Shown piece after piece: positions 36,679-48,715 of a stretch of DNA of 64,000 nucleotides. The stretch comes from Amoeboaphelidium protococcarum. Its lineage: Eukaryota; Aphelidiomycota; Aphelidea. The stretch spans positions 1,312,001 through 1,376,000 of the forward strand of contig JALECJ010000255.1 of assembly GCA_023515745.1 (NCBI GenBank). Direction: 5' to 3'. The notes beneath the pieces were generated by a model. That model saw nothing but the letters and a program-made list of their open reading frames with translations. It had not been told where the DNA came from and ran no database searches. Made by a program: the position numbers and the translations under genes. Position 1 is the stretch's first letter. Each line of letters starts with the position of its first letter.

Positions 36679-39600
36679 TCATACTAATTGACCTTCCTTC
36701 AGTTCACCCCTTTAAAAGGCGCTTTGTGGCACTTACATCTACCTACCAATGATATACTGATCAATCAACTTCTGCCGCTGCTGTGAATTAATCTATAAAT
36801 TGGTCATTCCTTAAGTACTAATGCTAAAGTCTGATCCCCAGCCATGAAAGAATGCACGAAATTCATCAGGCTCTGAGCCTTGTCTGACAATGACCACATC
36901 ATGCCTGACTACCGTAGCACTCCGTTTAGAAGTCTCTAGGCGTCGCGCATCTTCATCCCATTCACTGAAATTTAAAGATCTTCCGTCAGCCAAATGTTGT
37001 AGATACGAATCTAAAGCTTTCTTTGCCAATTTCACAACAACATCAGAAACTTGCGCGCCGATCCAAACATACACCAGATATGGCTTACCGCGACCAGGAC
37101 AAGAATCCAACCAGAACACGGATTAGTCGCCATTCCAACCTGAACCTAAAATATCAGCATAGAGTATAGCATTATTTCCAGCTGTGAGCTCTGTGACAAC
37201 AAATGATCCTGATGCGGTGGAGCATTTGAAAAGTCGCGGTGGTGGCAACGAATAATAATATCCTTGACCAAGCGATACGATACTTTTAACTCCTGGAGCC
37301 AGTTTAACTTTCTCAAAGTCGGGCCCGAGCTGATGCCAAAACTCATCAGGCTCCAGTTTCTCTTTAAAAATTTGCACATGCTTGTTAATGTCCGCCTCTT
37401 GATCCAATCGAAGACATTTCATTGCGACAAGCTTTGCCAATTTCTCTTCCTCTTTACTAGCACCATTGCCTATCCAAAGATATGGTTTCTATTGACGTCC
37501 TATCAATAGAAACACATCCCTGGTACACAGCGACTTCACCATAGGTGTCGTTTAAATACATCTAGTCACCTTGTATTTGATATCAGTTCGAATATGGTAT
37601 AGCCGAGCTAAGCCTTCGTCAGAAACATTACCTGAAGCTGACGAAGATCCCCAATGGACAATAATACTTTTTCTCAAGTGAGCGCATAGAGCTAAGGACT
37701 CTTTTTCCTAGTTCATGTAAACGAAACGAACATCTGACTTACCGCCACTTAATTATAAGATCAGTGCCTTAATTTAATCCTTAAAGTGATGCTGAAATTT
37801 CAAGTACGCAATGGATGGCGCCTAGAGATGTCTACCAGTCCAGACATAAGTGACACACTCTTGCATATCCAAAGGGACGTTGTCAGGGTCGCCAGATACA
37901 TCGCCACCCTCCGCGTCTTCTTATTTCTATATTTTTCGGTAGACGCAGAGAAATATGTACATTTGATCACTGCAAAAGTGGCCAAAATCTGAACCATCAG
38001 CTGTGGGTGAGGATGATGATATTGGAAGATCAACATTCCAATCTTGAGCTGCGATAAAATTTCTCCTATCCTCGCTGTATCTGAATACTTTAAAACTGAG
38101 GAGCAGACTATTGGCTCTCGTAAATAACTCTTGATAAAATTCCTCTTCTTTACGCGTAAGCCTTCCACCAGGACTCTAATCGTAGATGGCTCTGATATCA
38201 ATTCTTGTCTAGAAAGCCGACTTTTACTCACCATTTGCCTGATTATCGCGACTCTACTGACTACCAGCTTAAATTTATGGCCAATTGTTGAAATAAGATT
38301 TAAAAATCTCCGTCTCTGTCTTTTAATAAAGTTTAACTATTTACATATAACCAGGCCGTGTTTAAGATTCCACTAACAATGGCAAAGCAAGCTATTCAGC
38401 AATCGTTCTGACTTGATCACTACATTGATGACCGACCCAAAAGAATATCTGACTGACGCAATCAAGCAAGTAGCAACATTCCTCACTTAGAGAGGTAAAG
38501 TCTAACGATCTAATCTAGAGAATAGCAATATCCAGCGACTTTGTCTTTTTAACATCTCGCAAAGTTTCAGCGCTAATCTCTCTCAATATAATGTCAATGA
38601 TGCCTTAAGATACATCATCAGTCTCAGATTCTTCTTCTTCTGATATAGATTACAATTGACAATCAGAAAATAATTCCATAAAATCTTCGTTTTCAAACTC
38701 GCTCCCCTGATGGACTTCTTGCACTGCGGATGTCATTATTGAGGAGCGTTCATTACTGACTATAAGTTGAGCTTGCAGATGAACTTTGGCTCTATCATTT
38801 TAAAGAGACTCAGCACCATACCAAACATAGACTGACTTACCAGCATCAACAATGTAACTATATTTGGAAGAGAATGCTAGAAAATTAGACTCAACCAAAC
38901 GGAATACTAATCTTCTGTGACGTTAAGAAGAAACACGTCCCTGATAGCAGAGTAAAGGATATTCACGTTCAAGTACCCGGTACAAACCACCAGAAGCAGC
39001 CTGGGATGCATCAGATAGATGATAATCTAAACCGAGAGCTCTAAAGACATTAAGAAAATCTTCACTTTCTTCCCCGGACTGTTCGCGTTAAATATCAGAT
39101 CTCACTCCTAATGATGATGATTGCGGCAATAAATCTCGAAGGCCAACTGCATAAATAGCGCTACAAGCTTACTTATCCATTGAAGACTATTTTCCTACAA
39201 ACTAAAATATCCTCCAATCCAGCTGACTATTTTAATTTTCAAATACTTTCAGCACAATGTAACAATCTCCAACACTGAGCTAAACAGAATCTTTTGACAA
39301 TGGAAGCTGAGCCGGCTACATGTCCTCAATTCTAAACACAAAGACACCTTCAACCAAACCAATGTTAGACGGGAAATACTCTGAATAGTCCACCTTCTGG
39401 ATTGAGCTTTTCATTCTCTCTTTGAATCTATTTTCACGAAGCTGAGGCTGATCATCATCACCTGCTAGAGGAGAAGCTAAAAGACGATCATCTTGCTCAT
39501 AATCACTAACACTATAATTATCAACGCGATTATTTTATATCTATGCTTTTATAAGGGATTCCTATTAATCTTTACCAAGCAATCCAAAAGTCGCAGTGTC

Positions 39601-40260
39601 TTTCATTCCCTTTACAATCAGCTCACCCTTGGATATAAGACTGTGCAAAGCATCAGGATCTTGAAGTAATTCATCCTCCCTGGATTACACCATTGCGAGC
39701 AACTCTTATTCACGCTCGGAGATATTCTTCAAAGCATTATTCGCAGACTCGGACTAATCTCTACCATTGGCATCATATGAGAAATCCAAATCATAGAATT
39801 CTTTGGGATTCACCTCGAAACGCTTCGGCTTTGTTCGCCCAAACTTGAACGACGCGGCGAGAGAGTCGAGCTTCATTGTCCGTTCCAGATGTTTCAGGCG
39901 ATCTTGCCGTTTCAGATCTGACCATTTCTGCTGCTCGTCTTCTCTGTGCTGCTGCTTTCTCTGCAAGTCCTTGTTCAAGTTCATGATGGACTGACTGGCC
40001 ATATTCTAACTGGCCTCCACTTGGGATAAGGAGCTATTTATCTATTTCAGGATACTTGTGGTGGTGTCTATTTTTGCAGTCTTGCTCACCTGCTACGAGA
40101 TGGGAGCAGCTGAGATTTTATTTTCACTTAACAGCATCTTATCTCTCAGCCTCTACTCCCTCTTACTCTTCAAATCAGCTTCGAATTTGGCCATCTCCTC
40201 AGCCTATTTTTTCTATCTTTCCTCCCTCTCACGTCTCAACTTTTCTATGATATCAGACAT
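36679..40260 (-). CDS. Large multi-repeat gelsolin/villin-superfamily protein with coiled-coil N-terminus
   Basis: Single 3582-nt exon, 1193 residues. Residues 1-140 form a charged coiled coil (LRREREERQKKQAEEMAK). A linker with FEVNPKEFYDLDF follows. From about 300 on there are repeated gelsolin folds, seen as VGDCYIVLKVF, IVDAGKSVYVWYGAES, CVSQIFFWVGHQC, CVTYVWTGRHL, PYLWIGNGASKEEEK and LVYVWIGAQVSD; I count about six. The end (PQSAFQRGELKEGQLV) is short of a full villin headpiece. Likely caps, severs or bundles actin in a Ca2+-dependent way. Yeasts lack such proteins. The N-terminal coiled coil is not standard for villin or gelsolin. Confidence 0.85.
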
Positions 40261-40487
40261 GATATTACAATTAATTTTTTGAACGACTCTAATATGAAAA
40301 TACGAGGCGATAAAGAACTAGACTGGACTAAATGGAGTTGATTAGTTGAAAATTGGTGATCTCCAAGCAGCGAGTGAAACAAGATTTATTTATAGCACAC
40401 CACGAGAGCATGCATGGTCTTCATAGTTCAAACACTAGACTGTGCACTATATTGTCAAATAATTCATCCCGGCAATAATAATGAATA

Positions 40488-40979
40488 TCATTTCGACGTC
40501 ATAAAGTATCCTTGATCTTGACCTGATGGGGATCCGTTCTGGAACCACGACATAAAATGATCAACGATACTTTGATGATCAAAGGCAAGTTGTTCAGTCT
40601 TGTTTTAGAACTTTTTCACTTCTATCCATTCCGCAGACTCGGCATCATCAGAGCCTTGAATATTGTCACAGTCATTGTGTGAGAGTTTAACAGCGTAAGC
40701 GATTGAAATGGTATGTCCGCGCGGATCACGTTCAGCACTACCGTGGACAGAAGACAGTGTAACTTAAGCACCATCAGTGTTTAGTCCAGTCTCTTCTGTG
40801 AGCTCTCTCAACACCGCCTTCTCCGGATCCTCTCCATAATCTACAAATCCACCGGGTAGAGCGTATTAACCAGCGAATGGATCTTTCTTCCTCTTAATCA
40901 CCAGCAAGTCAAAAACTTTATCACGCTTTCTGAGAAGTAGAGCATCAACAGTACAAGCTGGATTTTTATACTTGGACAT
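40488..40979 (-). CDS. Nudix hydrolase
   Basis: Single exon, 163 residues. The Nudix box is complete: [24 protein letters not shown] (box start GGFVDYGED, core RELTEETGL) with all catalytic Glu residues. Upstream YALPGG and downstream [10 protein letters not shown] fit ADP-ribose pyrophosphatase-like or NUDT-type enzymes acting on nucleoside diphosphate-X substrates in the cytosol. No targeting signal. Gln in AGQYALPGG is TAA. The perfect palindrome GAAACGTTTC lies at 41005-41014, 26 bp upstream of the start, between this gene and the MnmE-uL16 gene. Confidence 0.9.
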
Positions 40980-41004
40980 TTGCACTACCTAGTTAGATTT
41001 TACT

Positions 41005-41014
41005 GAAACGTTTC
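41005..41014. promoter_or_regulatory. Palindrome GAAACGTTTC in a divergent promoter
   Basis: Ten-base perfect palindrome between the divergent Nudix and MnmE-uL16m genes, preceded by CT to give CTGAAACG. It matches the core of the CTGAAACGG element seen upstream of other genes in the window. Function is inferred. Confidence 0.35.
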
Positions 41015-41215
41015 TTTGACAAAGATGGTGTTTTCGCGCGCATTTGAGAGCTTTCCGTACGTACAGAAAAGTTCTGAGCAACTTCCTCCCTCAGTGCGAC
41101 GTCGCGTAAAATTGTAAGAGAGGAACCACGCTGCTTTCTAAATGCGAGCTTTTTCTGATTTTATTGTGATCAGCGATAGTATTCTGGGCAAAAGACCACA
41201 AAGATATACATCATA

Positions 41216-42979
41216 ATGAGTCAAATTACTTCGATTTTCAGAAAGCCATAGGTGCAGAATCTTTAGAATTCACTGGCTTTAGTTAAAGGTCCAGTGATGG
41301 AGATTTATGGCCCTAAACGCGTATCTGCGTTCTAGAAGTTAACCGGACAGATGTAGTCTTCATAGAACGGCAAGGTGGCAAGTGCTGCACTGGTGTCTTA
41401 AAGCGGGAATTGTCTAGCTATCCTGAATAATAGAACACTATCTGTCTTTGCTGATAATGAATAGAATTTAAATACAATCTAAAAATAATTACGCGTGTAA
41501 AGCGACAATGATGCTGATATTCGCTTAGCTGCCACTGATGACGTTATGAGATACAACAAAGACCAATTAAGACTTTCAGACTTCCCTAATTAGAATCAAT
41601 TTATTCAATATGGTCTTTCGTGTTAGCTGCAACTTATCAAAGAAACCATTTAAAAAGCGAAAGATTTACGCGAATGTCATACTGAAAGTACTGAAGTGAA
41701 GGGAAAAGTTGATGCTCTGGTGAAGGATATTGTATCGCGTTTTTGCAGTGATATAGATTTTCTGAGTGGTCATGTGAATGCGCTTTATAGCATTAGTTTA
41801 TCTGGAACTGATACCTCTGGCAAATCGGCATTGTTAGATCTAATCAGTCCCAATAATGGCGAAAGTGACATGGTGAGAATTAGGATTGCTGGATATCCTG
41901 TGGAGTTATCGCAAGTCGCAAAATAAGATTAGACGCCTAACATGAAATTGATGTTGCTTGATATGCCTCAGTTGTACAAGTCCAAGAATAAGCTGCTGAT
42001 TCCTTAGAATATTCAGGATCAGATTGATCAAGATACCGTGCTCCTTTTGACAAAGCGAGATAAGGTTAGTATCAGAACACCTTTGGGACCTGCCAAGTTG
42101 AGATACAAGCAGGCACCTCTTAGTCCATAAGGCGATGATGTGAAGAGAACTGCTTTCAGAGGCAGAATTCCATTGAGACTAGACGGCAACACGGAAGGTA
42201 ATGACGTGAAGTATGGCGATTACGGCTTGAGGGTGTTGGAAGACGTTCGCCTGACTGAGAAGTGCCTGCAAGAAGTACGTGCCACTCTGCACCGTCATGT
42301 CAAGTAGGTGAAGGGTGGTAGGTTCTGGTTGCGTGTGTTGCCAACACATCCAATGTCTTCCAAGCCGCTGGGTGTGCGTATGGGTAAGGGAAAAGGTGCA
42401 CTTGATCACTGGGAAGCCAAGGTGTGTAATAAATAGATTGTCTGCGAAATTGGTGGAGGAGTCAGGGAAGATATTGCGTTGAATGCGCTCAAGATCGCCG
42501 GTGCTAAAGTTCCCGGGAAGACTGAAGTGGTGACTGCTCCGTCGGATGAGACTATTGAAGAATTTGAGCAGCGTATTAAATCTGGTCTTAGTGGTGTTGG
42601 ATGCATGGACGCGTTTGCAGTCAGTCTGACAACCGGTGAAGGTATGGACAGATTCCTTGAGTTCTTGGCTAGAAAGCTTTAACAGGCTTATCCAAGTGAA
42701 GCAACCAACCCAGCAGTTGAAGCTTAAACTCATTTGTCATAAACTTTATCTTCGATCTAGTAGTAAGTAAATCATGAGTCAGATCTCTCTGCTGATGCTC
42801 TGCAGTCAATGATCTAATAGTTGGACGCGTTGATTAATCCCGTTGATGTTAGCGAGGCGATTAAATTTGCCTATCACAGCTAATATGGAGTTATTAAAGA
42901 GAATCAAGAAATTTCTGCTGCAGTCAAAGCATATCAAGGGAACTAGGTGACTATTTTGAATAATGTCGCCGCTGCTTGA
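41216..42979 (+). CDS. Degenerate MnmE/Mss1 (GTPBP3)-like protein with a complete mitochondrial uL16 inserted in frame
   Basis: One uninterrupted 1764-nt frame, 587 residues. Residues 20-280 follow Mnm[21 protein letters not shown] (N-terminal domain), [10 protein letters not shown], a P-loop-like [29 protein letters not shown] where MnmE has GYPV-x-L-DTAG, and LLTKRDKV for the NKxD motif. The G2 and G3 motifs are lost. Residues about 283-437 are a whole uL16m: [42 protein letters not shown] and [14 protein letters not shown]. The frame then returns to Mnm[21 protein letters not shown] and a helical C-terminus without the terminal FCIGK cysteine. No splice sites are needed; possible alternative splicing or proteolysis could release uL16. 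Confidence 0.8.
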
Positions 42980-43090
42980 TCTCAATAGAGAATTTATCAT
43001 TTTGACTTTTCATTCCCTTTTCATTCACATTGAGCCAAATTATTATTCATCCACATTAAATTTATCGCTATATAATCGTAAATAAGTAGA

Positions 43091-43828
43091 ATGGCAAAGA
43101 ATGCGGAAAAATCCAAGTCTATGCTGTATAGATGGAGGGAGACTCAGCTGGCAGAGCTGGGTTTGATTGTGCCGCGCTCAAAGCCAGTGAAGAGAAGAGA
43201 TGGTCCAGTAAAGACTACTCAGTTGGAGATACGCAGATTGTAGCTGCTGGAATAGATTGGCAAGAAGGTTACTGCCATAGTAGATGATATAAAGTAGAGG
43301 AAAATGTCAGAGGAAGAGCTGCGTTAGCTAAATGACGAGATTAATGATTTGATGCGAGAGAAGAATTAGATTGAAGATGATATTGTGGCTAGAGGTGGAC
43401 ACGATTATAAAAAGAATGTGCTTCAAGCCACTAATCCTATAGCTAATCTAGATTAGGGGCGAGCGATTGCTGGTGGTAGAATGGATTATAAGTATTATGG
43501 TCGTTCGGTAGAGCTACCTGAAGTGCGCGATCTATTTAAAGAGGAGGATCAATAGAAACGATTAAGAGCCGGCTATCCCCAATACAGAGAGGCGTGGATG
43601 AAGGTTATACAAAAGGACGTATATTATGGCTATGCGCGGTAATAAGATTTGAAAGATGATTAAGCATATCTAAAGTTATCGGAAGCTGAAAACACCACGT
43701 AATCGTAAATGCGTGTCAACGTCGTAGAACCAAACTTTGAATGGCCCACCGATCTGCCCACCCAAGATCAAGTCTAAAGCTTCCTCGTCGATTTTAAGCG
43801 CAAGCAATTACTCTCATCGCTCGAATGA
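43091..43828 (+). CDS. ISY1: Pre-mRNA splicing factor Isy1
   Basis: NineTeen-complex-associated spliceosome component. Single exon, 245 residues, similar to fungal Isy1. The N-terminal signature NAEKSKSMLYRWRETQLAE is diagnostic, followed by the helical LEIRRLQLLEQIGKKV and the conserved DYKYYGRSVELPEVRDLF and QYREAWMKVIQKDVYYGY blocks. More than ten Gln are UAR, some in the helix. Same strand as the MnmE-uL16m gene, 111 bp downstream. Confidence 0.95.
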
Positions 43829-44073
43829 TTAAGTTTTATGGATTGCTGTTGTAATATACTTATTCTCGTTTTCGATTGCCTGTGATTTACTACTGTATAT
43901 GCTAAAGCTATGAGAAAGGTAATTGGACCTAAACCTTTTATTCGTAGGACGCACAAAGCAAAAAACTCTGGCTTTAATCACTCCAGCCATACACTTTTGT
44001 TATTATTACCAACCTGCCTGCCAATTCAATTATACTGGTAAATAATTTCTTGAACAGGAAATCCTTATGACGA

Positions 44074-45114
44074 TCAATTACCTTCACCACCTTCAGCGTT
44101 GATAGTAGCTAGACGCTCCTTCTCCTACTCAATCTTCTGATTAATCAATTGTATAGCCACATCGATTTGTGCAGGTGATCCACCAATAGTTATGACTCTC
44201 TTTTGGGAAGTTGAGGCTGCACCATCCACCATATCATTGCCATCTTGAGCATTCTCAACATGTATTTGGCAGCCAGACTTTCGACGAAGATGCTGTATAT
44301 TCTTACCTCCACGACCAATGATGCATCCAACGTATACAGAGTCGACACTTATATCTCTAGTCTCCTCAGGTTCACCTCTCGTCTACGGTGCTCCAGAAGA
44401 CATACGACCTTTTCGCGGAGTAGATGAACTATACTGAGACGAGTCCGCCCCGGGCTGATAGTACGTATTACCTAGAACCTTCTTCTCACTCTCAGCATCG
44501 CGAACAATCCCGACGGTTCTACCCACAGCCAAGCCAACTTTATCAGATGCACCTATAAAACTAACACTTCTATCATCGCTGTGTCCTAGCATGTTATCAG
44601 ACACCATCATCTTTATGCCAAAGTCTTCTTACAACGACTTTATAGTAGATCCACCTTTACCAATGACGGCGCCGACATAGAAATTAGGGATCAGCAAATT
44701 GACCTCAACCTCGGAATCAGACAGCGGTTAACCAGATAGTACAGATCTAGGTGTATACACCCGTCTACCTTGCTCTTCTGCACTCTTGGCCATTTCAAGA
44801 CGGTGTTGTAACAGTTTGCGGCTCACGAATTGCACGGCATTGCCAATCTACTCAGTCTTCTCCGCACTGATAAACAACACTCTCTCCTTGGCGCCCTCCA
44901 CTGCTTCGCTCATTCTCAACTTTACTTGGCAGGAGTCTCTAATCTCTTGGGCAGTCTTACCACCAACACCAATAATGAGGCCTGCATCCCTGGCTGAGAT
45001 GAGACAACGAATTCCATGCAGTCTCACTCTCTCCTCCTACTACTACTATTACTACTATTCTTTCGCTGCATTGCCCATCAGCGCACCGTAAGCTTTAACC
45101 TAATCTTCAGACAT
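44074..45114 (-). CDS. Triple KH-domain RNA-binding protein (PCBP/Pbp2/Rnc1-like)
   Basis: Single exon, 346 residues. Three type I KH domains with intact GxxG loops: GLIIGVGGKTAQEI (about residue 45), AVIGKGGSTIKSL (about 150) and CIIGRGGKNIQHL (about 263). This is the plan of poly(C)-binding proteins and fungal Pbp2, Hek2 and Rnc1, which control mRNA stability and localisation. Near the N-terminus seven consecutive Gln are encoded entirely by TAG/TAA (45037-45057), which would be seven stops under the standard code. Upstream lie a TCAG run (45228-45242) and CTGAAACGG (45289-45297). Confidence 0.92.
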
Positions 45115-45488
45115 TCTTATTCAACTTTACAAATGGCTTGAATTTATTAGAAAAATCAAAATAGAGCGAACGATAATTGACCAGTCTAAGCCACCTATTA
45201 CAATGAATATTAAATACAACAAGAGAATGACTGACTGACTGAATGAATGAAATACTCGCGCAGTTCTGCCTCTTTGGAATAAAGAATCCTGAAACGGGCG
45301 GTCGATTTGTTCAACAAAGCATCGACTTGGAGGAAACGTGGCGGCCGTGATTTTGAAGACGCGCCGCCCGTTTAAACGTTTGTTAAACGACATCAATTAA
45401 ATCTAATAAAGTTAAAAAAATTAAAATTGAATAGAATTGATAAGTAATTATTAGGAATGTTTCAACTGATCACTTTCTAGAATCATTG
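45115..45488. promoter_or_regulatory. Upstream region of the KH gene with TGAC/TCAG run and CTGAAACGG
   Basis: 374 bp between the KH-gene start and the chitin-synthase stop, both on the minus strand. On the + strand (TGAC)3TGA spans 45228-45242, reading TCAG-type repeats in the KH gene's direction, with GAATGAATGAA after it. CTGAAACGG is at 45289-45297. A GTTTAAACGTTTGTTAAACG cluster lies near 45369-45388. Confidence 0.45.
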
Positions 45489-48200
45489 TCAAAATCCGCG
45501 ACGCTTGCGATTAATGAGGTAGACAATACAACCGCAGAGTCGCACTAAAGATTGCACTGCAATGAAATACATCAGAAAGGCCACGTATGGATTTTGTTGA
45601 TTAGCTCCACCTCCAGCTAAATCATTGGTCACGAGCGGACTGCTTATTATAGCTATCAACAGGCCGTTACTCAAAATCCACGCTAGTACCAGCCATGTGC
45701 GAAAGTTCTTGTAATAATCCTCCTTCTTGCTATTAGCATCCCGTGGAATATGCTACTTGGGAGGACGGACGGCAAACTTGGTGGCGATTTATTTGTAATT
45801 ATCATCAAGTGTGTTCTAAGAGACTGCAGGAGGCGCCATACACTCGTGCTGGTCAATGTTCATGATTTCCTGAGTGATCTTCTTCTTCTCCGTCGTGCTC
45901 ATCTCAGTGGCGCCTTTAGTTCCCCAGCTGATATCATTAATGTTACAATACGCGTATACAGACACAGTGTTTATGTAGCTCGGTAGGAGCAATAAGTATT
46001 GAATTATACAAGTGACAATGTGTATCAGTTCTCCATACATAAGAGAACTCAAAAAGTACACACCATACGTGCTCGCCACAGCTAAAACTATATCTCTACT
46101 AGTGCCCCCATTAACGATCCATGACGTTCCTGAAGTGGGCCATGCTTAAATTATCAACAGGACAGATATGGTCAACAGGTAACACATCACCAATGCAAAC
46201 ACCACCATTGATCCAATGTATATCACTTTCGCACCTTGTGGCCGATTACCAAGACCACACACGAAAATTGAGATGATCACTGCCCAGTACGCATATCTCA
46301 GCAGTTCAAACACAATTACGTACTACTGTCGGAAGGTCTACTGCGTCAACAGGTAGAAGGATAGATAAAAGTTGCCAATACCAAACCAACCAAACAGAAG
46401 ATTAATAAAACTATAAAACATTTCAAACGTCAGACACAATTTACGCATAATCGAGTGGTTGGTGCTGTAAAATCTTCCCAAATTAAAAATTGCATAGGCT
46501 GAGCAGAACATTGAGCCATTATTCCACCTACGACGCTGGGATATAAACTCATGGGCGGTAGGTGGGACGTCAGTCTCTGCAATTGCATCCTTTATATACG
46601 TCAGAATCCATTAGCTGTTACGTTTGGCCACCAGCTCTAGGCACAGAATACGATCCTCGGCCAAGTACATATTACTTTCAAACACATTTCCCTTCTAAGC
46701 AGCCACACCTCGAGGATCTTCGCCTTTGAAGTAACTAAACAGCGGACCTTCATCAGCATCAATATCCTGCAATGCCTCCCATCTATAGGCAGAGAAAGCA
46801 CCAGGCAATACGCTAATGTACCCAAAGCAGGACTCCAGAGTCTTGTCCAGAATATTGCTCATTTTGTACTCAAAATTCTACGCAGCCACAAGTGGATTCA
46901 AAAGATTACAAGCATATTCACCACCTCTGCCCATCAGAACAGTAATTTCTCCGCACGCACCAGCCACAGTCAAGTTCCGATCGAATGCTTTCCACAGATT
47001 ATAGATGGAATCATCAGTTTTCGGTCTCGTTCCCACATCAATTAGAATACACGCAAACGGATTCAGCATAGGTGCAAATGATCTAAAGAGCCATTTATGA
47101 CTATTAAGCTTCTTCTAATTCTTCTCTTTCAAGGCAAATACAATTTGTATAGGTACAGTTCGCTTCTAATATCCTTTCATATACATATCTTGGTCAATCA
47201 CAGCCATTGTGGTGGTCTCAAACAGGTGGCAAGTCACATCCTTAACTTGATTGTCATCAGTTGGATCTGCACGTTTAGTAATCACAGAATCTGGATGGTA
47301 GGCGCCCATAAGTTGAAGCATTTCCAGTACTCGCTGGTGACACTTTTATCTACCGTCACTGATGATCATTAGAACAATCTTCTGCCAAGGATCGTCACGC
47401 CAAACAACGTCACCGCGCACCACCGCGGCATTAGTAGCAGATGATGTCTACGGACTGATAAACGTCGAACCAAGCGGATCCTTCATCATATTCACTGCGG
47501 CAACACTGCGATTATTACGGTACAAATCATAAATGTACCTAATGTTAGCCAGAACGCCATCAAGTGTCCGTATAAGAAACTCATCCGACTCATTGTACAT
47601 TGTGATAGCAATAAGCAGCTCAGTACGTCTCTACATCATACACTGCCGCATGGTGTACTTGAACTCTGGCACTGAAAAGTCTTCTGGATCGTGTACAATA
47701 GGCGTGTAATAACATGAGGAGAACTCATCAGACTCTCTGTACGCAGGCTCTTACGCCTTCCTCACATCTCTGCTCTAAGGAAGTTGGAAGGTATGACATC
47801 CGATACGTTTAGGCTGATCAGCTTTACGGTATGCATCTTGATCAATTTGCGCCGACAAAAGAGGTGACTTAGGCATACTAACCTCCAGCTTCTCTCTATT
47901 CCCATTCTGACCCAAATCTTACATCTCCAACACCGTGTCTGCATTAGAGTACACTGCCGACACTGGACGATTTGTGTGACGTCTTGGTGGTTTCATAACA
48001 CCACCGCCACCATCCTGGCCCGTAGCAGTAGTTGCTGTCTACTAAGAACTTATGGAAGGGCGATGACTTTAAACATGTAAATTCTACGTTGACGATGACA
48101 ATTGCTCCAAAGGCCTCCATCCAACAGACGCACTTTATTATGAGCCAGTCGCCAGCAGATCAGCCGTACTATCTCTCGCGTCCAAACTATTTTCAGACAT
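45489..48200 (-). CDS. Chitin synthase (division I type)
   Basis: Polymerises UDP-GlcNAc into wall chitin at the plasma membrane. Single exon, 903 residues; the ATG at 48200 precedes a continuous low-complexity N-terminus. Catalytic blocks: [55 protein letters not shown] and the product-site QRRRWNNG (the usual form is QRRRWLNG). The C-terminal membrane region has about seven TM segments, with [11 protein letters not shown] between them. This order is that of class I-III enzymes. About 25 TAA/TAG codons interrupt it under the standard code. Class cannot be fixed by eye. Divergent from a small gene at 48.4 kb. Confidence 0.94.
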
Positions 48201-48421
48201 TATTCTCCTACCACAGAATTTTACAAATCTTAGTGTGCCAACTCTTGAAACTAATTTAATAACAACCAAGACTTTAACTTCAGAAGGTCAAATGTAAAGT
48301 GCAAAATCAATAGTTTCAACAACACGAAGTTTTAGGTGAAGAAGAGTTGGTGAATGAATCAAATTTCTCACTCTCTCTTCTTGAAGTCAAGCCACGTCTG
48401 GAGCGTCTTTACAAAAATTAA

Positions 48422-48682
48422 ATGTTGAAATGTTCAACTTTCTTCTACTAGGAACACGAGGAAGTGAGTGATGAATTTGGTCAAGTGAAACGAGCGGGGA
48501 ACAGTGTGGCGCGTTTGACCGAAAAAGTCTTGGCATTTTTTGAAGAGAGGTCTCATCAAGCTCAGTTTAGCGCTGGTAACATTAGTCTTATTCGGTATAA
48601 ATAAAAGTAGAAGATCAATCTGACCGAGTTCAAACCCAACACGCTTCATAAGGCATTGATAGTTACATTAGACAATATATGA
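48422..48682 (+). CDS. Hypothetical protein, probably the 3' part of a spliced gene
   Basis: From the ATG it is 86 residues: charged, helical (NSVARLTEKVLAFFEER) and ending TLDNI. The same frame stays open upstream to about 48270 with protein-like content (LGEEELVNESNF, LEVKPRLERLYK) but no ATG. Just before it, TTTAACTTCAG at about 48274-48284 looks like a 3' splice site, so an upstream exon starting in the interval after the chitin-synthase start at 48200 is likely. No family recognised. It ends 33 bp from the convergent Yhm2 stop. Confidence 0.5.
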
Positions 48683-48715
48683 TAAGATCTTTATCGACGA
48701 AAAGAGTGTAATAAA

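Noticed and set aside
39907..39915. Extra copy of CCGTTTCAG
   Set aside because: Lies in the coding sequence of the gelsolin-repeat gene (codons CTG AAA CGG), so it is not counted as promoter evidence.
41216..42979. Two separate genes (MnmE-like, then uL16m) mis-joined
   Set aside because: The frame is continuous without TGA or needed splice sites, the uL16 part has no own ATG at its start, and MnmE-like sequence resumes after it.
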